From NCBI RefSeq assembly GCF_050875635.1, contig NZ_JBPAOH010000021.1:11505-75504 (forward strand): a DNA stretch of 64,000 bases. Direction: 5' to 3'. The position numbers and the translations under genes were made by a program. How positions within the stretch are numbered: position 1 is the first letter of the stretch; each line of letters starts with the position of its first letter. Shown piece by piece: positions 1-7,088 of this stretch. Source of the stretch: Hassallia sp050875635. Lineage in GTDB: Bacteria; Cyanobacteriota; Cyanobacteriia; Cyanobacteriales; Nostocaceae. A model generated the notes under the pieces. That model searched no databases, was not told the DNA's origin, and saw only the letters and a list, made by a program, of their open reading frames with translations.

Positions 1-782
1 TTTCCCCCGATCAAATTAACTGGAATCGCAACCCGGCAAAAACGGAAATTTACCTCAATGAATTAAGCTATTGGCAAGAACAAATATCCAGCGCGATTGA
101 ACAAGCACTTCGCATCGATTCTGTCAATATCAAAGAAGCAGTTCACACAACACGAGTTAGTAAATTAATCAAAGCCGCAGAAGAAAAAGGTGGTTATCAT
201 GTCAATCGTCCCAATCCCGACGATGGTAAGGGCGGGGTTTCCCCGTCCCTCAAAGCCGTCGCCCAAGTTAGCAATACATATATAGTTGTCGAACATCAAA
301 ATGGCATGTGGTTGGTAGAACAACATATTGCTCATGAGCGAGTTTTATATGAGCAATTATGCGATAATTGGCAACTTGTTGCTGTGGAACCGGCAATTAT
401 TTTATATCAATTATCACCAGCGCAAGTTTCGCAACTGCAACGCATCAATATAGATATAGAACCTTTTGGTGAACAACTTTGGGCAGTTCGTAACGTACCC
501 GCAATGTTACAGCAAAGAGACGATTGTGCAGAAGCAATTTTAGAACTTAGTTGGGGTGGTGACTTACAAACAGCACAAGTAGCCGTAGCTTGTCGCAGTG
601 CAATTCGCAACGGTACACCCCTAACTTTGCCAGAAATGCAGACACTATTAGATGATTGGCAACGTACCCGCAACCCGCGCACCTGTCCCCACGGACGCCC
701 GATTTATCTATCTTTGGAAGAATCAGCCTTAGCGCGGTTTTTCCGGCGTAATTGGGTGATTGGGAAGAGTCACGGGATTTGA
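1..782 (+). CDS. mutL: DNA mismatch repair protein MutL, C-terminal part (5' truncated by window)
   Basis: The frame is open from base 3 to the TGA at 780-782, so the gene begins before the window; about 259 residues are visible. The C-terminal MutL dimerisation domain is recognisable by LVEQHIAHERVLYEQ, the AVACRSAIRNG segment and the CPHGRPIY motif near the end. In the family this domain dimerises MutL and, in many bacteria, carries a metal-binding endonuclease site to which the C-terminal CPHGRP motif contributes. The upstream linker (about residues 1-95 here) is poorly conserved and contains a GKGGVSPSL stretch that looks like a translated small dispersed repeat. The first internal ATG at 306 is not the true start because conserved sequence lies before it. 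High confidence. Confidence 0.93.
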   Translation, partial: SPDQINWNRNPAKTEIYLNELSYWQEQISSAIEQALRIDSVNIKEAVHTTRVSKLIKAAEEKGGYHVNRPNPDDGKGGVSPSLKAVAQVSNTYIVVEHQNGMWLVEQHIAHERVLYEQLCDNWQLVAVEPAIILYQLSPAQVSQLQRINIDIEPFGEQLWAVRNVPAMLQQRDDCAEAILELSWGGDLQTAQVAVACRSAIRNGTPLTLPEMQTLLDDWQRTRNPRTCPHGRPIYLSLEESALARFFRRNWVIGKSHGI

Positions 783-790
783 TTTAATGT

Positions 791-836
791 TTAGGCGATC
801 GCATAAAATAATTGTGGTATTGGAGAGAGCGATCGC
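791..836. repeat. HIP1-flanked repeat unit
   Basis: Two GCGATCGC octamers about 34 bp apart flank an AT-rich core (AAAATAATTGTGG). This matches the 33-bp HIP1-anchored unit seen in arrays at 2598-2907 and is an isolated copy between mutL and the toxin-antitoxin pair. Confidence 0.6.
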
Positions 837-870
837 ACAAAATAATAAACAGGAAAGGAGGGTGTAAATA

Positions 871-1080
871 ATGCAAGCTGACAAAATATCGGAGCAAAGG
901 TTAATTGAAAAAATACGTCATCTAGTTCCCGAACAAATGGTACTAGTTGAAAATTTTATTGATTCTTTATCTAAGCAAAATACAGATGTTAGCCTCACTC
1001 TAGCTGCTGCAAAGCTTTCTGAACCAGCTTTACATAAAATCTGGGATAACCCCGATGATGCTGAGTATGACCAATTATAA
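871..1080 (+). CDS. Small antitoxin-like protein paired with MazF-type toxin
   Basis: A 69-residue acidic protein directly upstream of, and overlapping, a MazF/PemK-type toxin gene. It is preceded by a strong ribosome-binding site (AGGAAAGGAGG, 851-861) with normal spacing to ATG 871. The N-terminal half is predicted helical (EQRLIEKIRHLVPEQMVLVE), and the C-terminal part is acidic (DNPDDAEYD), as is usual for the toxin-binding tail of such antitoxins. I do not recognise a named DNA-binding family. The assignment as antitoxin rests on gene order, size and the 14-bp overlap with the toxin start, which implies translational coupling. Confidence 0.7.
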   Translation: MQADKISEQRLIEKIRHLVPEQMVLVENFIDSLSKQNTDVSLTLAAAKLSEPALHKIWDNPDDAEYDQL

Positions 1081-1408
1081 GTTTGGTGATGTTGTTTTAG
1101 TACCGTTTCCTTTCACTGACCAGACTACTACTAAAAAACGCCCAGCAGTTATTATTAGTTCTACCAATTATCAACGCGAACGTTCAGATGTGGTGTTGAT
1201 AGCTGTCACAAGTCAAGTAAATCCAGCAACCTCTTTTGGTGAAATGACAATTACTGAGTGGAAAGCGGCTGGTTTAATTAAACCTTCAATTATTAAACCA
1301 GTTTTAACTACCATTGACAAAAAACTAGTGATTAAAAAGTTAGGAGAACTCCAGGAAGTTGACACTCAAGCATTACGTAATATTTTGCAGGTTATTTTAG
1401 GTGGGTAG
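1067..1408 (+). CDS. MazF/PemK-family toxin (endoribonuclease)
   Basis: The protein is a MazF/PemK-like mRNA interferase of about 113 residues, the family's usual length. Family hallmarks are KFGDVVLVPFPFTDQ at the N-terminus, KKRPAVIIS and the VVLIAVTSQ strand. In the family, free toxin cleaves RNA and is neutralised by the antitoxin encoded just upstream. ATG 1067 (MTNYKFGD) is preferred to the in-frame ATGs at 1055 and 1058 because homologues begin immediately before the GDVV strand; a start at 1055 would only lengthen the overlap. No truncation is seen, so the pair may be active. Confidence 0.85.
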   Translation: MTNYKFGDVVLVPFPFTDQTTTKKRPAVIISSTNYQRERSDVVLIAVTSQVNPATSFGEMTITEWKAAGLIKPSIIKPVLTTIDKKLVIKKLGELQEVDTQALRNILQVILGG

Positions 1409-1790
1409 ATGCGATCGCACTAAATATCATGTATTGGAAAGCGCGATCACCCTCTTAGTGATATTGATAGAAATAGGCGATCGCATGAAATAATCGTGTA
1501 ATAGAGAGTGCGATCGCTTCTTCTATATCCACTCTAAGAAGTCGTGGATATGAATGACGTGTGGTGGAGAGTCCGATGCCTGCGGCGGGCGGAGCCATCG
1601 CATGAAATAATCGAGTTATGGAAAGTGTGATAACTCAGTTAAGCCTACGGCTATCGCCTAAAATAATCGTGTCATCAAAAGTGCGTAGTTTACCGCCGTA
1701 GGCATCGCTCTATATCATCGTCTAAGGGAAAGTGCGTTAGGATTCGCGCAGCGTCTGGTGTATCAAGTGTGACTAAATTGAAGATTATCT
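1409..1790. repeat. HIP1-rich repeat region with degenerate REP and inserted small repeats
   Basis: Non-coding. It contains repeated units with the pattern GCGATCGC, A/T core, TCGTGT, GAAAGTGCG, spaced about 33 bp where intact (for example 1476-1518). At 1525-1551 lies a decayed copy of the palindrome flanking the RAYT gene further on, followed by the same GACGTGTGGTGGA tail. Several HIP1 octamers are interrupted by short GC-rich inserts, including the type GCG-TAGTTTACCGCCGTAGGC-ATCGC near 1682. No gene is supported here. Confidence 0.7.
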
Positions 1791-2561
1791 CTACTCAATG
1801 TAGCTACATGGGTAAAGCAGTTCTTCTTCTGATATTAAGTTTCCATCATTTGTCATAACTTGACCATTAGAGTAGTACCAAGTTGCTCCTTTTTTTCCTG
1901 CATGAAGTGTCATAACTTTACCATTAGAGTAGTACCAAGTTGCTCCTTTTTCTCCTGCATGAAGTGTCATAACTTTACCATTAGAGTGATACCAAGTTGC
2001 TCCTTTTTCTCCTGCATAATGTGTCATGACTCGACCATTGGAGTGATACCAAGTTGCTCCTTTTTTTCCTGTATAATGTGTTATAACTTGACCATTGGAG
2101 TAGTAGAGAGTGTTCCCATTGCCTGTTTGGGCTACTTTGCATAACCTATCTAGTTCTCTAGAATTGTTACTAATAGACGACGTATCAGAAGTATTAGAAT
2201 TTACTTTACATAATTTAAAAGCCCGTTCAACTGACTCGGAGTTATAAAAAGTACCTATAGTCTCAAGAAAACATTTTCCTGGTGCTGTAGATGTAGCTCT
2301 TTTACATACCATAGCTGCTCGTTTGGCAACTTGATTATCATAAAAAGTAGGAAGTGCTGCTTTAAAACATTGAGCTGGTATGGTAGATGTAGCTCCTTGA
2401 CACATCCATGCTACTAAATCAGCCGTATACGAATTAGTAAAGGTAGGTAGTGCTTGTTGATAACATTGCTGGGGATTTGCTTGGGCAGATTTAATATTTA
2501 TTGTAAATAATCCTAAAAAATTAAGTAGGATTATTACCCTTAGAGATTGCCAAAAGTTCAT
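1791..2561 (-). CDS. Secreted repeat protein with Cys-paired and YSNGxV (MORN-like) repeats
   Basis: A 256-residue protein with a plausible signal peptide (hydrophobic residues 7-22, cleavage near SAQA). Two repeat systems are visible. Residues about 30-125 contain three units of about 33 residues, each with two Cys (CYQQALPTF/CFKAALPTF/CFLETIGTF and a second Cys about 24 residues later), which could form disulfides in the periplasm. Residues about 148-242 contain five 19-residue units of the type GATWYHSNGKVMTLHAGEK, similar to the Y/W-x-N-G-x repeats of MORN/YwqK-like proteins. The third and fourth units are nearly identical at DNA level, so the array has recently expanded. Function unknown; it stands alone between repeat regions. 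Confidence 0.75.
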   Translation of the reverse strand: MNFWQSLRVIILLNFLGLFTINIKSAQANPQQCYQQALPTFTNSYTADLVAWMCQGATSTIPAQCFKAALPTFYDNQVAKRAAMVCKRATSTAPGKCFLETIGTFYNSESVERAFKLCKVNSNTSDTSSISNNSRELDRLCKVAQTGNGNTLYYSNGQVITHYTGKKGATWYHSNGRVMTHYAGEKGATWYHSNGKVMTLHAGEKGATWYYSNGKVMTLHAGKKGATWYYSNGQVMTNDGNLISEEELLYPCSYIE

Positions 2562-2593
2562 TTAATTTTTAAGACTTATTGAGTTAAGAAAAA

Positions 2594-2914
2594 TGTAGCG
2601 ATCGCCTAAAATCATCATGTCACCGAAAGTGCGTAGTTTACCGCCGTAGGCATCGCACTCTTTGTAATATGGATATAAATAGGCGATCGCCCAAAATCAT
2701 CGTGTCGGGAGAAAGTGCGTAGTTTACCGCCGTAGGCATCGCATGAAATCAGCGTGTCATCAAGAGTGCGATCGCTTAAAATAATCCTGTCATCGAAAAT
2801 GCGATCGCATAAAACCATCATGTAATCGAAAGCGCGATCGCATTAAAGAATCGGGTTATGGAAAGTGCGATCGCCCAAAATAATCGAGTCATAGAAAGTG
2901 CGATCGCTTCCCCT
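2594..2914. repeat. HIP1-phased 33-bp tandem repeat array with two 18-bp inserts
   Basis: GCGATCGC octamers start at 2768, 2801, 2834, 2867 and 2900, exactly 33 bp apart; the intervening 25 bp are related (A-rich core, ATCxTGTxAT, GAAAGT). An earlier octamer at 2598 is followed 33 bp later (2631) by GCG, then the 18-nt insert TAGTTTACCGCCGTAGGC, then ATCGC. A second copy of this insert sits at 2720-2737, and subtracting its 18 bp restores the 33-bp phase to the octamer at 2768. No coding sequence is supported. Confidence 0.85.
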
Positions 2915-2947
2915 AGATCCCCGACTTCTTAAAGAAGTCGGGGATCT
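2915..2947. repeat. REP-like palindrome, left of RAYT gene
   Basis: Perfect 16-bp inverted repeat (AGATCCCCGACTTCTT / AAGAAGTCGGGGATCT) with a single-base centre. Identical arms occur at 3578-3610 and 3696-3728. It sits immediately after the last HIP1 octamer of the array and 50 bp before the likely start of the transposase gene. Confidence 0.85.
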
Positions 2948-2996
2948 AAAGTCCAAAAAAGGGAATACTAAAGGCAACATCCCAGATTCAAAGCCT

Positions 2997-3569
2997 ATGC
3001 CGCAAAGACGGATTCCCTTGCAAATTGGCAACTTTTACCATGTCTACAATCGGGGGAATAATCGCTCCTCGATTTTCTTTGAGCGTGAAAACTATGTTTA
3101 TTTTCTCCGGTTGATAAGAGAACATCTCATCACTAATGCAGTAGATATTGTTGCTTATTGTTTAATGCCCAATCATTATCATTTTTTGGTCTATCTGAGA
3201 GATGAAACCCTGTCTGATGGGATGAAATCCCTCTCACTCTCATACACAAAGGCAATTAATAAGCGTTTTAATCGTTCTGGGGTGTTATTTCAGGGACGGT
3301 TTCAAAGTATTCATGTTTCACAAACTGATTATCTTGTCAATCTCTCACGCTATATTCATCTCAATCCGGTGAAAGCAGGACTCGTGCAGCAACCTGAAGA
3401 ATGGGAGTTTTCCAGCTATTTGGAATATGCAGGTTTACGAGCGGGAACACTACCCAAAACAGAGTATGTCAAGATGCAGATTCAGGAACAATCAGCTTAT
3501 CAACAATTTTTGGCAGATCATAACCTACCTGATAGCGCTGGTTTCAAAAGACTGCTGCTGGATGATTAG
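2997..3569 (+). CDS. REP-associated tyrosine transposase (RAYT, Y1/IS200-like)
   Basis: A 190-residue Y1-type transposase. The family signature is seen in order: FYHVYNRGNN, the HUH-like motif MPNHYHFLV (catalytic His pair), then VLFQGRFQS and the YIHLNPVKAGLV motif typical of RAYTs. A longer frame from GTG 2898 would translate the REP palindrome, so ATG 2997 (MPQRRIPLQIGNFYHV) is chosen. In the family such enzymes cut single-stranded REP palindromes. Here the gene is bracketed by identical palindromes at 2915-2947 and 3578-3610, with a third at 3696-3728, so enzyme and cognate sites are adjacent. No frameshift is visible; it may be active. Confidence 0.9.
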   Translation: MPQRRIPLQIGNFYHVYNRGNNRSSIFFERENYVYFLRLIREHLITNAVDIVAYCLMPNHYHFLVYLRDETLSDGMKSLSLSYTKAINKRFNRSGVLFQGRFQSIHVSQTDYLVNLSRYIHLNPVKAGLVQQPEEWEFSSYLEYAGLRAGTLPKTEYVKMQIQEQSAYQQFLADHNLPDSAGFKRLLLDD

Positions 3570-3577
3570 CCTGGGAT

Positions 3578-3610
3578 AGATCCCCGACTTCTTTAAGAAG
3601 TCGGGGATCT
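3578..3610. repeat. REP-like palindrome, right of RAYT gene
   Basis: Arms identical to the left palindrome (16 bp, single-T centre). It is followed by GATGACGTGTGGTGGAAAGTGCGATCGC, given here as GATGACGTGTGGTGG then AAAGTGCGATCGC, which resembles the second half of the 33-bp HIP1 unit. This suggests the palindrome inserted into such a unit. Confidence 0.85.
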
Positions 3611-3695
3611 GATGACGTGTGGTGGAAAGTGCGATCGCCTGACTTTCTTAAAAGTTACTACCTAATGACTATCGCGCTTTGCGATCGCTTCCCCT

Positions 3696-3728
3696 AGATC
3701 CCCGACTTCTTTAAGAAGTCGGGGATCT
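3696..3728. repeat. REP-like palindrome, third copy
   Basis: Same 16-bp arms as 3578-3610. It is preceded by GCGATCGCTTCCCCT, exactly as the left copy is, and followed by the same GATGACGTGTGGTGG tail. The region 3570-3850 is otherwise a HIP1-type repeat stretch with a longer GC-rich insert (about 3748-3804) inside a HIP1-like context. Confidence 0.85.
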
Positions 3729-3850
3729 GATGACGTGTGGTGGAAAGTGCGTTAGCGTTCCGGCAGGGTGTCCCGTTCGGACTCAGCTTACCGTTAGGTA
3801 TCGCATGAAATAATCGGGTTATCGAAAGTGCGATCGCTTTACTTTAAGGA

Positions 3851-4288
3851 TTAGGGGGCACCGACATACCTTGCTCTACCTAGCGAAAATGAGATGGTCT
3901 GTCCTTCTACAGCAGCAAAATCTACACAATCAATCCATCGCCCTTGTCTGTTGCTGAAAGTGTTGTCAGCTACTAGACAAGCTTTGTATTGTTGACCAAA
4001 CTTTAATCTATCTGTTACCAAGCGTGTTCTATCTCTATTCGTTGTCACATTTGAGTTCAAAATGTCGATTTTTGCACACCCTCCAGTTCTTTCGTTGATA
4101 TTGAACTTAGGATCAGAGCAGATATTTAGATAAACAGCGCCGCCTGAAGCTGTAAAATCCCAGACGAATCTCATTTTTGCTGCCTGTTGCGCCTGAGCCT
4201 GACCTATGTGGGATGTAACTCCTAGCCCCAAACTTGTAAGGAGAAGAAGTGATTTTATGGCAGTGAATTTTTTAATCATATATACCAT
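3851..4288 (-). CDS. Small secreted protein, unknown function
   Basis: A 145-residue protein with a signal peptide (MIKK start, hydrophobic SLLLLTSLGLGV, cleavage near AQAQ). The mature part has four Cys (NICSDP, GGCAK, KACLVAD, DCVDF) that could form two disulfides, and it ends with a beta-rich tail. ATG 4288 (MVYMIKK) or the internal ATG four codons on could be the start. I do not recognise the family. It is preceded by nothing obvious in operon terms; the downstream side is the HIP1 repeat region. Confidence 0.7.
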   Translation of the reverse strand: MVYMIKKFTAIKSLLLLTSLGLGVTSHIGQAQAQQAAKMRFVWDFTASGGAVYLNICSDPKFNINERTGGCAKIDILNSNVTTNRDRTRLVTDRLKFGQQYKACLVADNTFSNRQGRWIDCVDFAAVEGQTISFSLGRARYVGAP

Positions 4289-4425
4289 GCTTTATAAGTA
4301 ATAAACAAAACATAGCCAAAGCTCTCACCTCAAGTCACCTAATGAGCGTTAGCAACATCATTAGCAATTTCCGCAACACAAAACCCCAGCTAGACCAATA
4401 CAGCAAATAACATCACAGCAAAAAA

Positions 4426-4465
4426 TTCAACAACCAAACAATAAACAATGAGTTTGGTTGTTGAA
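4426..4465 (-). terminator. Rho-independent terminator-like hairpin
   Basis: Perfect 14-bp arms (TTCAACAACCAAAC / GTTTGGTTGTTGAA) around a 12-nt loop. Read on the minus strand it is followed by a run of six T, so it would terminate transcription leaving the PIN/antitoxin remnants at 4479-4866; on the plus strand it is followed by TTTT. Confidence 0.8.
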
Positions 4466-4478
4466 TTTTATCTGATGA

Positions 4479-4697
4479 CTAGATATATAAAGCTTGTAAA
4501 ATAGTGATTTGAGAAGTTAACTTGAAATATTCCCTAACTGCCCAGGTGACACTACGGGAATTTCCCCACTTACACTCCCCAGATACATCACGGGTAACAA
4601 TTACATCTAATCCGTGCGCTATTGCACAAGCATATTGCACCGCATCTTCAAAGTCTCGGAAATTAAAAGCGATCGCTTGACTTTGTACCTTTAGCAA
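4479..4697 (-). pseudogene. PIN-domain (VapC-type) toxin remnant
   Basis: The 72-residue frame contains the C-terminal PIN-domain block FRDFEDAVQYACAIAHGLDVIVTRD, including the acidic residues of the metal site, but lacks the whole N-terminal part with the first catalytic Asp. The tail after TRD (GECKWGNSRSVTWAVREYF) does not look like a PIN C-terminus. It overlaps the antitoxin remnant by 35 bp in another frame. The simplest reading is a deletion that removed the end of the antitoxin gene and most of the toxin gene. Confidence 0.7.
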
Positions 4698-4866
4698 TAC
4701 CCCGCAAACGGGATAAATTGCCTTTTTTCTTCGCAGGAGAAGTTTCTTGTTGTAGCGATTCCAACAGAGTTTGTACTAATTGCCAACGTTCATTAATCGG
4801 CAATTGCAGTGCTTGTTTTTGCAATTCTGGCAAAGTCATAAGCGTATCCGGTTCATCCACCTTCAT
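4663..4866 (-). pseudogene. Antitoxin-like remnant of the same module
   Basis: 67 residues with the antitoxin-like helix MTLPELQKQALQLPINERWQ and LVQTLLESLQQE, a pattern seen in cyanobacterial addiction-module antitoxins partnered with PIN toxins. The C-terminus (GIAKGTKSSDRF) appears to run into sequence from the toxin side, consistent with a junction created by deletion. It could still be translated, but its partner is broken. Confidence 0.6.
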
Positions 4867-5087
4867 TGTAAAGCGATCGCCTGGTACAGAGTGCGTTACT
4901 CCCAGCTAGATGCCTAAATGGTAATTTGCACAGATTCCCAAGCGATCGCGAAGTGCAGATGCCTAATCTTGATGAAGCTACCAGTCCTTATATTCACTGA
5001 ATTATAAAGATTACATGTAGTTTCTTGCCTGTATAAACACTGTTAGCCTAATATCTATTAGTAAAATTTATTCTGACCATAAGTGTA

Positions 5088-5535
5088 ATGGCATTACATC
5101 CTCATCCACGAAGCGATGATTTAGCGGAGAAGTTCGCCGAAGCAAGCGAGTGTTGGAACCTAGAAAAGTTATACCGAGATATTGCGGATGCCAAGCAGCA
5201 AGAAAGACGCAGGCAGTGCAAACAACTGACTCCGACTGAAAAAGCTTGTTTGCGGGGATTACTTAGTGGTTACAGTCCAACTGAGATTGCTACGGAGCTT
5301 AACCGCGAACGGCGATCGCAATCTTTTAAATCATCAATTTGAAGGTTTGTCACTTTTAAAAGCTGAGGTGATGTACTGGACTTGTATTAATCGGGAACCT
5401 GTAAAAGTTAGCGATTTACAAGATGATTCGGATGCTGAGTTTTTAGCTAGTGTTACAGACCAAACAGTCCGATGGAAGTATCTTCAATCGCAAGCGTCTT
5501 AAAACTTTACATGGTCATACCTGTGAAGTCTCCAT
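5088..5535 (+). pseudogene. Decayed STAND (NB-ARC/WD40-type) regulator gene
   Basis: Three collinear fragments of one gene type lie in different frames. Frame one (5088-5342) has the N-terminal helix-turn-helix-like domain common in cyanobacterial vWA-MoxR-associated and NB-ARC proteins (LTPTEKACLRGLLSGYSPTE, then IATELNRE). The second (within 5266-5502) has a segment resembling the winged-helix region after an NB-ARC domain (LLKAEVMYWTCINREPVKVS, then DLQDD). The third, near 5490-5530, reads RLKTLHGHTCEV, a WD40 repeat start. The nucleotide-binding domain and most repeats are missing, so the locus is a multiply deleted relic rather than a gene. Confidence 0.65.
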
Positions 5536-5557
5536 ACTTGCTTTAGAGAACAATGTT

Positions 5558-6706
5558 TCAGTCAACGTCTAAACTTTTAGAATTTCCGAAACTTGCACGT
5601 AGTAGATCCTTAAAGTAATCTGTCTCTCCACACGAACAAGCGATCGCTAGTCCAGCATGTTTCAAGAGTGTATTTTTATCAAGACTATGAACTATATATT
5701 GAGGAGTCACCTCAAGTAGTTTATCAATTCGTGCTTTAGCTGCTGCAACTACCGATTCATCAAGACTGCCGTTATCAAGCGAATCAGAGAAATCTTGAGC
5801 GATCGCATATGTTCTTTCCAGAGATGATGAATTGATATTGCGGGACACGATAAATAAATCGCAACCTGCATTAAACGCTTTTGCCACAGTCCCACTTTTC
5901 ATAAACATATCTGAGACAGCTTTCATATCTAAGTCATCAGATACAATCACTCCCTTAAAACCAAGCTCTTTGCGGAGAATGTCATTTAAAATTAATTTTG
6001 ACAAGGTTGCCGGCACTGCATCTATCTGAGGAAATAGAATGTGTGCGGTCATAATCATCGGTATTTGTTGTTCGATCAGCGCTTGAAAAGGTATCAGTTC
6101 ACGCGATCGCAAATCTTCGACTGTCAGATTTAGCCTTGGTAGCTCAATGTGCGAATCTTGACTAGTGTCTCCATGTCCGGGGAAATGCTTCGCACATCCC
6201 AAAATTCCTGACTCCTTCAATCCCAAATAGTAATCGCAGGCACCTTGTGCAGCAGTTTGTGCAGTCGTACCAAAAGCCCTCGGTCCAATGACGGGATTCT
6301 CAGGATTAGAAAAAATATCCGCTACAGGAGACCAAGATACATTGATTCCCAATGACTTTAATTCTAATGCTGTTGCCTTCGCTACTTCAATAGCCAGTGT
6401 TCCCAACACAAAAGGATGAGGAAATCGAGCGATCGGCAAAGGTGTGCGAATTACAGAACCTCCCTCATGGTCAAGAGTGAGAAACATCGAATCGCGTTCA
6501 GCGTATTGTCTTACCTGGTCGATTAGTTCCTTAAAAGCTTCCAACCAAACTTGATAATGAGTACCTTGACGAAAGTTCTTTGCAAAAAATATCACCCCAA
6601 TCGGTTTCAATTCGCTGAGTGCGCGTTTATCATCATCGCTTAATGTGGTACCCGAAATACCCAGAATCAGGTGATGTCCAAAGCGCTCAAGTTGCGATAC
6701 TGACAT
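5558..6706 (-). CDS. nagZ: Beta-N-acetylhexosaminidase NagZ-like (GH3)
   Basis: A 382-residue glycoside hydrolase family 3 protein. It matches NagZ in length and motifs: GVIFFAKNF near residue 38, DHEGGSVIRT (79-88), the KHFPGHGDTSQDSH loop (173-186) that carries the His/Asp acid-base dyad of NagZ enzymes, and SDDLDMKA (256-263) containing the nucleophile Asp. In the family it removes N-acetylglucosamine from muropeptides during cell-wall recycling in the cytosol; no signal peptide is seen, consistent with that. A C-terminal extension of about 50 residues follows the TIM barrel. It stands alone on the minus strand. Confidence 0.9.
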   Translation of the reverse strand: MSVSQLERFGHHLILGISGTTLSDDDKRALSELKPIGVIFFAKNFRQGTHYQVWLEAFKELIDQVRQYAERDSMFLTLDHEGGSVIRTPLPIARFPHPFVLGTLAIEVAKATALELKSLGINVSWSPVADIFSNPENPVIGPRAFGTTAQTAAQGACDYYLGLKESGILGCAKHFPGHGDTSQDSHIELPRLNLTVEDLRSRELIPFQALIEQQIPMIMTAHILFPQIDAVPATLSKLILNDILRKELGFKGVIVSDDLDMKAVSDMFMKSGTVAKAFNAGCDLFIVSRNINSSSLERTYAIAQDFSDSLDNGSLDESVVAAAKARIDKLLEVTPQYIVHSLDKNTLLKHAGLAIACSCGETDYFKDLLRASFGNSKSLDVD

Positions 6707-7088
6707 AATGATTTACCTATGGCAGGAATGGGGAATGGGGACTGGGAGGAGGGGGGGACAAGGGGAGGGGAGGACAAGGGGAGCCAGCGCTGTGCGGAGG
6801 CGTCCTCCGTTGAGGAGCCAGTGCGTTGCGGGGGTTCCCCCCGTTGTAGCACCTGGCGTGCGTCTGGCGTGGACAAGGAAGACAAGGGGGAATTTGCTCC
6901 TCCAATTACCAATTATCCATTACCCTTCGGGTTCGCCAGTTGCTTCAAGTCGGGAGACCCGACGGCAGGTGCGCGTCTGCCGGGAAACCCGTCCAGCGCA
7001 CTGCCTCCCCAACGCACCGGCTCACCAATTACCAATTACCTATTACCCAATTCCCAATTCCCAATTACCATTTACCCACAATCGCCGT
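6707..7088. repeat. Intergenic region of short tandem and dispersed repeats
   Basis: No gene supported. It holds a G-rich stretch (6725-6780), a GC-rich block of nested small repeats (GGAGGCGTCCTCC, GGGGGTTCCCCCC and the GACCCGACGGCAGGTGCGCG type), and an STRR-like run of the CCAATTA heptamer (about 7020-7075). All frames through it are low-complexity translations. Confidence 0.7.

Noticed and set aside
1860..2144. Open frame opposite the secreted repeat protein with PSCSFFSCMKCHN repeats
   Set aside because: Antisense reading of the 57-bp repeats; the minus strand has a signal peptide and a coherent protein.
2615..2821. Minus-strand frame with repeated DDRIILSDRT
   Set aside because: Translation of the HIP1 33-bp array.
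2752..2907. Possible CRISPR array (regular 33-bp spacing)
   Set aside because: There are no unique spacers: the intervals between HIP1 octamers are themselves related repeats, and no cas gene is near.
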